Source: Thermoleophilia bacterium (GTDB lineage: Bacteria > Actinomycetota > Thermoleophilia > Gaiellales > JAICJC01). From it: a DNA stretch of 27,382 nucleotides. The notes beneath the pieces were generated by a model. That model made no database searches. It was not told where the DNA came from and worked only from the letters and a program-made list of their open reading frames with translations. The DNA lies in assembly GCA_025928435.1 (NCBI GenBank), contig JAICJM010000032.1, forward strand, positions 1-27,382. Reading direction: 5' to 3'. The position numbers and the translations under genes are program-made. This document shows, piece by piece, positions 16,522 through 24,873 of the stretch (its first letter is position 1; each line of letters begins with the position of its first letter).

Positions 16522-17451
16522 TCATCCAGGATCGCCGCCGAGCGCCCGCTCCGTCTCGTGCGCGATGACGAGTTCCTCGCGGGCAGGGACGATGCTTGCC
16601 TCGAAATCGCCGAGGAAGCGCACCCGGCTGAGGATGCGCTCGCGGACATCCGCCGAGTGCTCCCCGATGCCGCCGGTGAAGGCGAGGTGGTCGAGCCCTC
16701 CGCATGCGACGGCCATCGCCCCGATCGCGGCGGCCACCCGGTGGATGAACACGTCCACGGCGATGTCGGATGCCTCGCGGATGTCACCGGAGCGGCCGTG
16801 CGAGAGGCCGGCGAGGCCCGACTCGTGCTCGAGTCCATGGTCCAGGTCATCGAGGCCGACCAGGCGCTCCTTCAGCAGGTAGAGGAGCGCACCCGGGTCG
16901 ACGGAGCCCGATCGGGTGGCCATTGGAACCCCTTCGAGAGGTGTGAAGCCCATGGTGGTATCGACGGATCGCCCGTCGCGAACCGCGGTGATCGAGCAAC
17001 CGCCCCCGAGGTGGCAGACGACGAGCCGGGCGACGCGCACCTGTGATGCCACCCATTGGACGTTGATGCCGTGGAACCCGAGGCGGCGGATGCCGAAGGT
17101 CGTCCGCCACCTCTCGGGGAGGGCGTAGGTGCTCGCTGCAACCGGCATCGAGGCGTGAAAGCCCGTATCGAAGACGGCGACGTGGCGGGCGCCCGGAAGG
17201 GCGCGGCGGGCCTGGTCGATCCCGTCCAGGGCGCGGCCGTTCTGCAGCGGCGCGACGGAGCGCATGCGGTCGATCGCGCGGAGCACGTCGTCCGTGATCG
17301 GCGTTGGCTGGGTGTAGCGTTCGCCGCCATGGACGACGCGGTGCCCGACGGCGTCGGCGGGTTCGAAGGTATCGACCGCATCTGATTCACCCTGCTCCAC
17401 GAGATGCAGCTTCAGGCTGGTCGAGCCCGCGTTTACGGTGAGTACCCGCAC
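16522..17451 (-). CDS. ackA: acetate kinase, compact form
   Basis: A 309-residue cytoplasmic enzyme that interconverts acetyl-phosphate + ADP and acetate + ATP. The ASKHA signatures are in order: [14 protein letters not shown] (start), [22 protein letters not shown] (catalytic Asp), [27 protein letters not shown] with [10 protein letters not shown] (active-site Arg), and [17 protein letters not shown] near the end. It is about 90 residues shorter than the usual ~400, mainly because the stretch between VNAGS and GHRVVHGG is shortened; no key block is missing. GTG 17451 is chosen because the family begins [11 protein letters not shown] 17469 would add six residues and overlap the phosphoketolase start. 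It is head-to-head with phosphoketolase, its likely acetyl-phosphate source, and tail-to-tail with the P-type ATPase. Confidence 0.9.
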   Translation of the reverse strand: MRVLTVNAGSTSLKLHLVEQGESDAVDTFEPADAVGHRVVHGGERYTQPTPITDDVLRAIDRMRSVAPLQNGRALDGIDQARRALPGARHVAVFDTGFHASMPVAASTYALPERWRTTFGIRRLGFHGINVQWVASQVRVARLVVCHLGGGCSITAVRDGRSVDTTMGFTPLEGVPMATRSGSVDPGALLYLLKERLVGLDDLDHGLEHESGLAGLSHGRSGDIREASDIAVDVFIHRVAAAIGAMAVACGGLDHLAFTGGIGEHSADVRERILSRVRFLGDFEASIVPAREELVIAHETERALGGDPG

Positions 17452-17467
17452 AGGAAAGGATGATCGC
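17452..17467 (+). promoter_or_regulatory. ribosome site that fixes the phosphoketolase start
   Basis: AGGAAAGGATGATCGC occupies the whole gap between the acetate kinase GTG (minus) and the phosphoketolase ATG 17468 (plus). The AGGAAAGGA part is a good Shine-Dalgarno for 17468 and argues against the in-frame start at 17438. There is no space for promoters outside the two coding regions. Confidence 0.7.
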
Positions 17468-19822
17468 ATGGCGCCGGACGATCTCGGCCAACTGGGCGCG
17501 TACTGGCGGGCGGCGAACTATCTGTCGGTCGGCCAGATCTACCTGCTCGACAACCCGCTGCTGCGCGAGCCGCTCGCGCCCGCGCACATCAAGCCGCGCC
17601 TGCTCGGCCACTGGGGGACGACACCCGGGCTGAACTTTCTATACACCCACCTGAACCGGGCGATCAGGGCGCGCGATCTGGACGCGATCTTCGTGACCGG
17701 GCCGGGACATGGCGGTCCGGCCGTCGTCGCCCAGTCGTACCTGGAGGGCACATACTCGGAGCTGTATCCCCACGTCACGCGAGACGAGCAGGGCCTACGG
17801 CGACTCTTCCGCCAGTTCTCGTTCCCGGGCGGGGTTCCGAGCCACGCCGCACCGGAGACCCCCGGCTCGATCCACGAAGGCGGCGAGCTCGGCTACGCGC
17901 TGTCACACGCCTACGGCGCGGCCTTCGACAACCCCGGGCTGCTGGTTGCGTGCGTCGTCGGAGACGGCGAAGCGGAGACCGGGCCGCTCGCGACGAGCTG
18001 GCACTCGAACAAGTTCCTCGACCCGCAGACCGACGGGGCCGTCCTCCCGATCCTGCACCTGAACGGCTACAAGATCGCAAACCCGACGGTGCTCGCCCGC
18101 ATCGGCGACCAGGAGCTCCGCGATCTGCTGCGCGGCTACGGCCACGACCCGGTCCTGTTCACAGCCGGCTTCGACGACGAGGAGCACCCCTCGATCCATG
18201 CCCGTTTTGCGCGGACGCTCGACGACCTCCTCGACCGTGTCGCCGAGTGCCGCGCGAGTCGCGAGCGCCCGCGCTGGCCGGCGCTCGTGCTCCGCACGCC
18301 CAAGGGCTGGACGGGCCCGCGCCAGGTCGACGGCGTGCAGGTGGAGGGCACATGGCGCGCACACCAGGTGCCGCTCACGGGAGTGCGCACGAACGATGCG
18401 CATCGCGCGCTGCTGGAAACCTGGCTCCGAAGCTACCGCCCCGAAGAGCTGTTCGACGACCGGGGAGCTCTTCGAAGCGAACTGGCGGAGCTTCCGCCGC
18501 GGGGCGATCGTCGCATGAGCGCCAACCCGAAGAGCAACGGCGGCACCCTGCTGCGGCCACTCGAGCTTCCCGACTTCCGCGCCGCTGCGATCGATGCGCC
18601 GCAACCGGGTGCGACGACCGCGGAAGCGACGCGGGTGCTCGGCCGGTGGCTCCGCGAGGTGGTGCGCGCAAACCCGCAGAACTTCCGCATCTTCGGCCCG
18701 GACGAGACCGCGTCGAACCGGCTGAGCGACGTCTACGACGCGACCGACAAGCAGTGGAATGCCGGCACCGAGCCGGTCGACGAGCACCTGGCCCCGACCG
18801 GACGTGTCGTGGAGATGCTCTCCGAGCACCAGTGCCAGGGATGGCTCGAGGGATACCTGCTCACAGGGCGCCACGGCATGTTCAACTGCTACGAGGCCTT
18901 CATCCACATCGTGGACTCGATGGTCAACCAGCACGCCAAGTGGCTGAAGGTCACGCGTGGGATCGAATGGCGGCGGCCGATCGCGTCACTCAACTACCTC
19001 CTCAGCTCCCACGTCTGGCGCCAGGACCACAACGGCTTCTCCCACCAGGATCCCGGGTTCATCGACCACGTCGTCAACAAGAAGGCCGAGATCATCCGCG
19101 TGTACCTCCCGCCGGACGCGAACTGCCTGCTCTCCGTCGCCGACCATTGCCTGCGCAGCCGCCACTACATCAACGTCATCGTCGCCGGCAAGCAGCCCGC
19201 CCCCCAGTTCCTCACCATCGACGAGGCGGTGCGGCACTGCACCCGCGGCGTCGGGATCTGGGAATGGGCATCGAACGATGCCGGCGGCCACCCGGACGTC
19301 GTGCTCGCGTGCTGTGGCGACGTGCCGACGCTCGAGACGCTCGCCGCGACGGCGATCCTCCGTGAGCACCTCCCGGAGCTCAGGGTGCGGATGGTGAACG
19401 TGGTCGACCTGATGCGGCTCCAACCCGAGGAAGAGCACCCACATGGGCTCTCGGACGCCGAATTCGACGCGCTGTTCACGACGGACAGGCCGATCATCTT
19501 CGCGTATCACGGCTACCCCTGGCTCATCCACCGCCTCACCTACCGCCGCACGAACCACGACAACCTGCACGTGCGCGGCTACAAGGAGGAGGGCACCACC
19601 ACGACCCCCTTCGACATGGTCATGCTCAACGACCTCGACCGCTACCACCTCGTCATCGACGTCATCGACCGCACCCCGGGGCTCGCCGACTCCGCCGGAT
19701 GGCTGCGCCAGGAAATGACGGACGCGCGCCTCGACGCGAGAGCCTACGGTCGCGAACACGGAGAGGATCCGGCCGACATCACCGGCTGGCAGTGGCGACG
19801 GGAATCCCCGGTCGCGCCATAG
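17468..19822 (+). CDS. xfp: phosphoketolase (xylulose-5-phosphate/fructose-6-phosphate)
   Basis: A 784-residue thiamine-diphosphate enzyme that cleaves xylulose-5-P (and often fructose-6-P) with phosphate to give acetyl-phosphate plus glyceraldehyde-3-P or erythrose-4-P. The length fits the family. Signatures: [15 protein letters not shown] near the N-terminus, [37 protein letters not shown], the ThDP/Mg motif [19 protein letters not shown] from Gly165, [10 protein letters not shown], the Pyr-domain [11 protein letters not shown], the glutamate region ECFNCYEAF-like [13 protein letters not shown], and [15 protein letters not shown]. All are intact. Its start is 16 bp from that of the divergent acetate kinase gene, unlike the usual co-directional xfp-ackA operon. 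Together the two make ATP from sugar phosphates without electron acceptors. Confidence 0.95.
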   Translation: MAPDDLGQLGAYWRAANYLSVGQIYLLDNPLLREPLAPAHIKPRLLGHWGTTPGLNFLYTHLNRAIRARDLDAIFVTGPGHGGPAVVAQSYLEGTYSELYPHVTRDEQGLRRLFRQFSFPGGVPSHAAPETPGSIHEGGELGYALSHAYGAAFDNPGLLVACVVGDGEAETGPLATSWHSNKFLDPQTDGAVLPILHLNGYKIANPTVLARIGDQELRDLLRGYGHDPVLFTAGFDDEEHPSIHARFARTLDDLLDRVAECRASRERPRWPALVLRTPKGWTGPRQVDGVQVEGTWRAHQVPLTGVRTNDAHRALLETWLRSYRPEELFDDRGALRSELAELPPRGDRRMSANPKSNGGTLLRPLELPDFRAAAIDAPQPGATTAEATRVLGRWLREVVRANPQNFRIFGPDETASNRLSDVYDATDKQWNAGTEPVDEHLAPTGRVVEMLSEHQCQGWLEGYLLTGRHGMFNCYEAFIHIVDSMVNQHAKWLKVTRGIEWRRPIASLNYLLSSHVWRQDHNGFSHQDPGFIDHVVNKKAEIIRVYLPPDANCLLSVADHCLRSRHYINVIVAGKQPAPQFLTIDEAVRHCTRGVGIWEWASNDAGGHPDVVLACCGDVPTLETLAATAILREHLPELRVRMVNVVDLMRLQPEEEHPHGLSDAEFDALFTTDRPIIFAYHGYPWLIHRLTYRRTNHDNLHVRGYKEEGTTTTPFDMVMLNDLDRYHLVIDVIDRTPGLADSAGWLRQEMTDARLDARAYGREHGEDPADITGWQWRRESPVAP

Positions 19823-19931
19823 CCCGTCGGCCAAGCCGTTGACGACGTCGAGACGGCCATCCGTAGTTTTCCGCGCGTCGATCGGCGAGATCCGCGACGC
19901 GCCCGGGCCGACGGGGTCCTAGCCTGAGGGC

Positions 19932-20105
19932 ATGACGTTGATCTGGTTCATCGTCTGGCTGATCGCGAACTCCATCGGCGATCACGCGCCGCTGCTGTGG
20001 GATCCCGTGAACATCTGGACCGGGGCCCTCCTCCTCGCGATCGCCGTCGATCTGAGCCGTCAACACGTCCCGGCCGGACGAGGGGAACACCATGGCACCG
20101 AGTAG
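19932..20105 (+). CDS. 57-residue membrane protein overlapping the next gene
   Basis: Reads MTLIWFIVWLIANSIGDHAP then LLWDPVNIWTGALLLAIAVD and a basic tail: two hydrophobic segments joined by a short polar loop with His and Trp. The stop (20103-20105) lies 14 bp inside the following GNAT/synthetase gene, so translation is probably coupled. A weak ribosome site (TGAGGG) precedes the ATG. No family is known to me; the clean hydrophobic pattern and the overlap argue for a real gene. Confidence 0.6.
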   Translation: MTLIWFIVWLIANSIGDHAPLLWDPVNIWTGALLLAIAVDLSRQHVPAGRGEHHGTE

Positions 20106-22716
20106 CACCGGCGCTCGAGACGTGATCCTGCGAGAGGGCAGCACGATGCGCCTCTCGCCGCCGACGTTCGAGGATCGCGACGCGATCATGGCGCTGATCC
20201 GGCGCCTGTCACCGACGAGCCTGTACCACCGCTATCACGGGCTGCCCGTGGTCGACGACCGCCTGATCGCCGGCTACCTCGACGCGGACGGCCAGGCGCG
20301 TGGAGCGTTGATCGGAGCGCGGGACGGGCTCGTCGTCGCCATGGGCACGTACGACAGGCTGCGCCATCCCGACATGGCCGAGGTCGCCTTCATGGTCGAT
20401 GATCCGCTGCACGGCCGCGGAATCGGCACTCGGCTCCTCGAGCAGCTCGCCGAGATGGCGGCCGGCGTGGGGATTCGCCGGTTCGTCGCGGAGGTGAGCG
20501 CCGACAACGACCGCATGCTCGAGGTGTTCAACGAGGCGGGATTCGACGTCGTCCGCCGGCTGGACTGCGCGACGGTCGAGCTCGTGTTCCCGATCGCGAT
20601 CACGGACACCTTTCAGGAACGGGTCGACCGGCGGGATCACTCGGCCACCGTCGCATCGCTGACGCACCTCTTCCACCCCCGGGCGGTCGCCGTCTTCGGC
20701 GCGTCGGCCGAGCCCGGCAAGATCGGGCACGCGGTCGTGCGGAATCTGCTCGACGCCGGGTTCCCCGGCGCCGTCCACCCGCTGAACCGGCAGGGTGACC
20801 CGGTGGCGGGCATCCACGGACTGCGATCGGCCACCCAGCTGCCGGCGTCGGTCGACCTCGGCGTGATCTGCGTCCCCGCGGAGCACGTCGTCAGAGTCGC
20901 CGACGAGGCGCTGAGGGCCGGAGTCCGCGCACTGTGCGTGATCTCCGCCGGCTTCGCCGAGGCCGGCGCCGCCGGACGGGCCCGTCAGGACGAGCTGCTC
21001 GAGCGCGTACGGATGCACGGCGCGCGGCTCCTGGGCCCGAACTGCCTCGGCGTCGCCGTCCCCGAAGCTCGCCTGAACGCCACCTTCGCGGCGCACGCCT
21101 TCCCCCAGGGCTCGATCGGGTTCTCCTCCCAGAGCGGGGCGATCGGTCTCGCGCTGCTCGACCGGATGGCCGAGCGCGGTCTCGGTCTGTCGTCGTTCGT
21201 CTCGGTCGGCAACAAGGCGGACATCTCCACCAACGACCTCCTCGAGTACTGGGAGGACGACGACGCGACGCGCCTCGCGCTCCTGTACGTCGAATCGTTC
21301 GGCAACCCGAGGAAGTTCGCCAGGGTGGCCCGCCGGGTCGCCCGGCACAAGCCGGTGCTGGCGATGAAGAGCGGCACGGGTGCGGCGGGGGCCCGCGCGG
21401 CGGGCTCCCACACCGCCGCCATCGCGGGATCGGATGCCGCCGTCGACGCGCTCTTCCGCGAGGCCGGCGTCCTCCGCGTGCAAACGCTCGGCGAGGTCCT
21501 CGATCTCGCGTCCCTGCTGGCGTCGCACCCGCTCCCGGCCGGAAACCGCGTCGGCGTGGTCACGAACGCCGGTGGGCTCGGCATCCTGTGTGCGGACGCG
21601 TGTGAGCGGGCCGGGCTCGACCTGCCCAGCATCTCGGAGGAGACTCGCGCCGGCCTGGCATCCGTGCTCCCGGGAGAATCGGCACTCACGAACCCGGTCG
21701 ACATGCTCGGCTCGGCCACGGCGCGACACTACCGGGAGACCCTGCCGCTCCTGCTCGCCGATCCCGCGCTCGACGCGCTGATCGCGATCTACGCACCGGC
21801 CGCCGTCTCCGACGCCGACCAGGTCGCCGAGGCGATCGCCGCGAGCGCCGAAGGATCCGGCAAGCCCGTGCTGGCCGTCGTCATGACCCGCGATGGAAAC
21901 CCCGCCGCCTTCGCCCGGCCGAGCTCGCCGGTGGCGTCGTTCATGTACCCCGAGTCCGCCGCGGCCGCCCTCGGCCGGGCCGCCGAACGCACGGCATGGC
22001 TGCGCCGGCCGATCGGGGTCGTTCATCGACCCGATCACGCGGCAGTCGACCTGGGGCCCGTCACCGACGCCGGCCGCTGGCTGGATCCGGCCGAGACGCG
22101 GGCGCTGCTGGAGAGCTACGGGCTTCGCCTCGCGCCCCAGCAGGTCGCTGCGTCCCCCCGGAAGGCGGCACGAGCGGCACGTGAGATGGGGTTCCCGGTC
22201 GCGGTCAAGTCCGCGGAGCCGGGCGCGCACAAGACCGAGCGTGGTGCCGTCGTCCTCGGGCTCCGCACCCAGCGGGAGGTCGCCGATGCGGCTTCGGCGA
22301 TCGGCGGCCCGATGCTCGTCCAGGCGATGGCCTCCGGAGGCGTCGAGCTGCTCGCCGGGTTCGTGCAGGATCCGTCCTTCGGGCCCGTGATCGCGTTCGG
22401 CCCGGGCGGCGTGCACGCCGAGCTCATCGGCGAGGCCACCGTCCGCATCGCCCCGATCACCGACATCGACGCGATCGAGATGACCACCACGGGGAAGGCC
22501 GGCCGCCTCGTGAAGGGCTACCGCGGCGCGCCGAGCGCCGACCAGGCGGCGCTGACCGATCTCCTGACCCGGCTCTCCATGCTCGCCGAGGAGCGCCCCG
22601 AGGTGGTCGAGCTCGACCTCAACCCGGTCATCGCCGGGGACGACGGGTGCGTCATCGTCGACGCCAGGGCGCGGATCGCGCCTCCGGCGGTGACGACCCG
22701 AGTCAAGACCTGGTGA
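20092..22716 (+). CDS. GNAT acetyltransferase fused to ADP-forming acyl-CoA synthetase
   Basis: An 874-residue protein. Residues ~17-165 are a GNAT domain (LRRLSPTSLYHRYHG-like block, VAFMVDDPLHGRGIGTRLLE with the acetyl-CoA-binding RGIGTR loop, and NDRMLEVFNEAGF). From ~195: CoA-binding domain (VAVFGASAEPGKIGHAVV), succinyl-CoA-ligase-like domains with the phosphorylated-His block GSHTAAIAGSD (His440), then an ATP-grasp domain (GFPVAVKSAEPGAHKTERGA to VVELDLNPVI). Known relatives include protein lysine acetyltransferases (Pat type); enteric Pat has GNAT at the C-terminus and lacks the His, whereas a Streptomyces enzyme has the GNAT-first order seen here. With His440 present, the synthetase half may still make ATP from acetyl-CoA. 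Start ATG 20092 has GAGGGGAA upstream. Confidence 0.88.
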   Translation: MAPSSTGARDVILREGSTMRLSPPTFEDRDAIMALIRRLSPTSLYHRYHGLPVVDDRLIAGYLDADGQARGALIGARDGLVVAMGTYDRLRHPDMAEVAFMVDDPLHGRGIGTRLLEQLAEMAAGVGIRRFVAEVSADNDRMLEVFNEAGFDVVRRLDCATVELVFPIAITDTFQERVDRRDHSATVASLTHLFHPRAVAVFGASAEPGKIGHAVVRNLLDAGFPGAVHPLNRQGDPVAGIHGLRSATQLPASVDLGVICVPAEHVVRVADEALRAGVRALCVISAGFAEAGAAGRARQDELLERVRMHGARLLGPNCLGVAVPEARLNATFAAHAFPQGSIGFSSQSGAIGLALLDRMAERGLGLSSFVSVGNKADISTNDLLEYWEDDDATRLALLYVESFGNPRKFARVARRVARHKPVLAMKSGTGAAGARAAGSHTAAIAGSDAAVDALFREAGVLRVQTLGEVLDLASLLASHPLPAGNRVGVVTNAGGLGILCADACERAGLDLPSISEETRAGLASVLPGESALTNPVDMLGSATARHYRETLPLLLADPALDALIAIYAPAAVSDADQVAEAIAASAEGSGKPVLAVVMTRDGNPAAFARPSSPVASFMYPESAAAALGRAAERTAWLRRPIGVVHRPDHAAVDLGPVTDAGRWLDPAETRALLESYGLRLAPQQVAASPRKAARAAREMGFPVAVKSAEPGAHKTERGAVVLGLRTQREVADAASAIGGPMLVQAMASGGVELLAGFVQDPSFGPVIAFGPGGVHAELIGEATVRIAPITDIDAIEMTTTGKAGRLVKGYRGAPSADQAALTDLLTRLSMLAEERPEVVELDLNPVIAGDDGCVIVDARARIAPPAVTTRVKTW

Positions 22717-22717
22717 C

Positions 22718-22748
22718 CGGGCGCCGCGTTGTGCGGTGCGGGCCGCCC
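22718..22748. terminator. possible hairpin between convergent genes
   Basis: In the 34 bp between the convergent stops at 22716 and 22751, GGGCG...CGCCC encloses CCGC-GTTGT-GCGG. The stem is interrupted and has no T-run, so a shared terminator is plausible but weak. Confidence 0.35.
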
Positions 22749-22750
22749 GC

Positions 22751-23800
22751 TCAGGTTACCGCGTAGAGCGATCCCCACCGCTCGACCACCCGCCGTCTGG
22801 CAAGGGGCGTGACGGCCGGCCCGCGGAGGACGGCGCCCGTGCCCGCGTCGAACTCGGATCCGTGGCACGGGCAATACAGGACGCTCTCCTGATAGCCGAC
22901 CTCACACCCGGCGTGGGTGCAGATGGCACTGAACGCAGCGAGCGAGCCGTCGGCGTGGCGGACGACGATGTCCGGGCTCCCGTCTCGGGGATCTCGGAAC
23001 GTGGCCGCATGTCCGGCCGGAAGCGCCGACGACGCTCCCAGCCGCACGGAGCCCGGCGGCACGCGCGTCGGGGTGCCGCCGTGGTGACGGAGCTTGCGGC
23101 GGCCATCGGACCGCCTCCGGGCGACCCGCGGCCCCAGGCCGGCGGACTGTGTGTCCCCGGCCGCGCTTCCGCCTCGTACCAGTAGGGCAAGGCCCGCGAT
23201 CGCGAGAGTGCCCGCAGACGCCGCCGAGAGGCCGCGACGCAGGAGCCTGCGGCGGGTCTGGGGGTCGGTCGCCGTCGCCTCGTAGACGTGGACGCCGCGC
23301 CGCGTGTGTGTCCCGGCGCCGCGGCGAGCGATGGGCCGGGAGAGCAGGCTGTCCACGGCCGGCTGGCCCGCGGAGCCCGCGAGGGCCAGAGGAAGCCACG
23401 CGAAGACGAAGACGATGTCGGACCCGAGAAAGTACGGGCTGGTGTGCCAGCTGGCCGTGAGGAAGAGGAGCAGGTTGAGCCCGAGACCGGCGGCGGCCGC
23501 GGCGCGGGTCACGAGGCCCGCAGTTGCGAGGAGGCCAATCGCGATCTCTGCAAGCGCGACGCCGATACCGGCTGCCCTCGGGAACGGGAGCGCGAGCCAC
23601 CGGAGGACGAACCCTGCCGGCGTCCCGGTCGCGAATCCGCGGATCTGGGTACCGATGTACGTCGCCGATCCCGGGGTGAGGAAGCCCGGGTCGGAGAGCT
23701 TCTGGAATCCCGCATAGACGAACGTCACGCCAAGGAAGAGCCGCAGCGGCAGGAGGGCTCGTGCCGGCGTGACCGCCTGTGCGGGGAAGCGCTGACCCAT
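22751..23800 (-). CDS. DoxX-Rieske fusion membrane protein
   Basis: A 349-residue protein. Residues ~10-150 are a four-helix DoxX/DoxD-like domain (LPLRLFLGVTFVYAGFQKLS at the front, then three further helices ending near FVFAWLPLALAGSAG). A cytoplasmic loop leads to RRRLLRRGLSAASAGTLAIA, a twin-arginine-like anchor helix (~185-210). Residues ~245-349 form a Rieske domain with [2Fe-2S] ligands Cys294-x-His296 (CTHAGC) and Cys310-x-x-His313 (CPCHG), and the disulfide pair Cys299/Cys312. DoxD-type proteins take electrons from thiosulfate to quinone in archaea; a fused Rieske suggests an extracytoplasmic electron path into the membrane, with unknown donor. It is third in an apparent operon, 10 bp after the DUF1918 gene. 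Confidence 0.88.
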   Translation of the reverse strand: MGQRFPAQAVTPARALLPLRLFLGVTFVYAGFQKLSDPGFLTPGSATYIGTQIRGFATGTPAGFVLRWLALPFPRAAGIGVALAEIAIGLLATAGLVTRAAAAAGLGLNLLLFLTASWHTSPYFLGSDIVFVFAWLPLALAGSAGQPAVDSLLSRPIARRGAGTHTRRGVHVYEATATDPQTRRRLLRRGLSAASAGTLAIAGLALLVRGGSAAGDTQSAGLGPRVARRRSDGRRKLRHHGGTPTRVPPGSVRLGASSALPAGHAATFRDPRDGSPDIVVRHADGSLAAFSAICTHAGCEVGYQESVLYCPCHGSEFDAGTGAVLRGPAVTPLARRRVVERWGSLYAVT

Positions 23801-23810
23801 GCGGGTCAGG

Positions 23811-24095
23811 CTACGGCCGCGCCGTTTGGCCCCGATTGGGCCGGTCGCAATCCCCGTCGGCCTCGCAGCGCTCGCCGTGCGATCGTGGTTCGATCACGAG
23901 GTCGGCGCGGGGATACAGCAGCTCCTCCAGGCCGTTGTCGTCCCATCGGACGCGACAGGGCCAGGGGCGACGGTGCGGGAGCTCGAGGACGAGGGCCGAG
24001 CGGTCGCAGAGATCGACCTGGCCCTGGTGACGGTGATGCACGACGACGACGTCCCCGGGGGCGAACTCTGGCGGCTTGGGCGGCGCGGCGTTCAC
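23811..24095 (-). CDS. DUF1918-domain protein
   Basis: A 94-residue protein. Residues ~12-65 fit DUF1918: FAPGDVVVVHHRHQGQVDLC, SALVLELPHRRPWPCRVRWD and NGLEELLYPRADLVIEP, an SH3-like beta barrel with the diagnostic VRWDDNG. The last 30 residues are charged and include two Cys. The start GTG 24095 overlaps the stop of the upstream gene (GTGA), a coupled arrangement, and the longer frame upstream is not protein-like. The mycobacterial relative Rv0569 belongs to the DosR dormancy regulon, and its function is unknown; I infer a stress role from this and the neighbours. Confidence 0.8.
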   Translation of the reverse strand: MNAAPPKPPEFAPGDVVVVHHRHQGQVDLCDRSALVLELPHRRPWPCRVRWDDNGLEELLYPRADLVIEPRSHGERCEADGDCDRPNRGQTARP

Positions 24096-24727
24096 GGCCG
24101 GCCCTCGGTGCGGCGGGACCACGAATAGGCGGGCTCGACCACCGACGGGCTTCCCGAAACAAGCTCGTCCCATCCCTCGAAGGCGCTCCAGACGCGCGCG
24201 TCACGCATCAGACGCTCGACCGCGAAGCCGGGATCGGCCCCCTCGAAGAGGAACATCACGTCGCGGTCGGTGAGGTAGACCTCGTGGCGCTCGAGGCCCG
24301 GGACCTCGCTCAGGTCGTACGGCGGGCCCCGGCGCACCAGCGCCCGGACGCGCTCGACGTGCTCCGGATCGACCGGCACGCGCACCACCAGGCGGGTCAT
24401 CGGCCGTCCCGCCAGACCCGCGGCTTCCTGCAGGAGGGCGGCGATCTCGCTCAGATGCTCTCCACCGGCCTGCGGCGCGATGAGAACGCGGCGGCCGCCG
24501 CGCTCGTCGACGACCACCGTCCCTAGGCCGTTGACGCGGTCATCGGGGGCGCCGCTCTCGCTCACGTGAAACAGCTCCGCGGCGGGGATGCGGCAGGTTG
24601 CCCGACCTCCGTCATCCGTGTGCCCGACGAGGCGGATGTCTCCCCCGGCGATCTCGAGCGTGCCGGCGATCGGATCTTCGTCGTTGAGGGCCCACATCAC
24701 GGGATAGGTGTTGGTGACGTTCTGCAT
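24092..24727 (-). CDS. two-domain protein; C-terminal domain paralogous to 9020-9331
   Basis: A 211-residue cytoplasmic protein. Residues ~1-105 are mostly beta (MWALNDEDPIAGTLEIAGGD, GGRATCRIPAAELFHVSES, NGLGTVVVDERGGRRVLIAP), resembling a PH-like or PilZ-like barrel but not assignable. Residues ~115-205 (TRLVVRVPVDPEHVERVRAL, RRGPPYDLSEVPGLERHEVY, TDRDVMFLFEG) match the stand-alone protein at 9020-9331. ATG 24727 is chosen by the start of the beta pattern; GTG/ATG codons 36-51 bases upstream are alternatives, and none has a good ribosome site. First gene of the operon with DUF1918 and DoxX-Rieske. Confidence 0.7.
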   Translation of the reverse strand: MQNVTNTYPVMWALNDEDPIAGTLEIAGGDIRLVGHTDDGGRATCRIPAAELFHVSESGAPDDRVNGLGTVVVDERGGRRVLIAPQAGGEHLSEIAALLQEAAGLAGRPMTRLVVRVPVDPEHVERVRALVRRGPPYDLSEVPGLERHEVYLTDRDVMFLFEGADPGFAVERLMRDARVWSAFEGWDELVSGSPSVVEPAYSWSRRTEGRP

Positions 24728-24818
24728 TGCAGAGTCATTGTCAGGCGATGCCGGCCTCCGCACCATCGGCGTGACCACCGATCCTCGTACGTGATTCGCC
24801 GCAACCCCTGGCGCGCGT

Positions 24819-24850
24819 CGAGGGGCCGCTCCCGGAGGAGCGACCCCTCG
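24819..24850 (-). terminator. hairpin terminator after the gene at 24874-25509
   Basis: CGAGGGG-CC-GCTCC with a CGGA loop pairs with GGAGC-GA-CCCCTCG. Twelve paired bases with one small internal loop lie 24 bp after the stop of the minus-strand gene. There is no T-run, as usual in high-GC genomes. Confidence 0.7.
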
Positions 24851-24873
24851 GCCTGACGGAGTCCCTGCGAGCG

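Noticed and set aside
20209..22416. 735-codon minus-strand ORF
   Set aside because: Exact antisense shadow of the GNAT/synthetase gene, caused by high GC at third positions; no domain.
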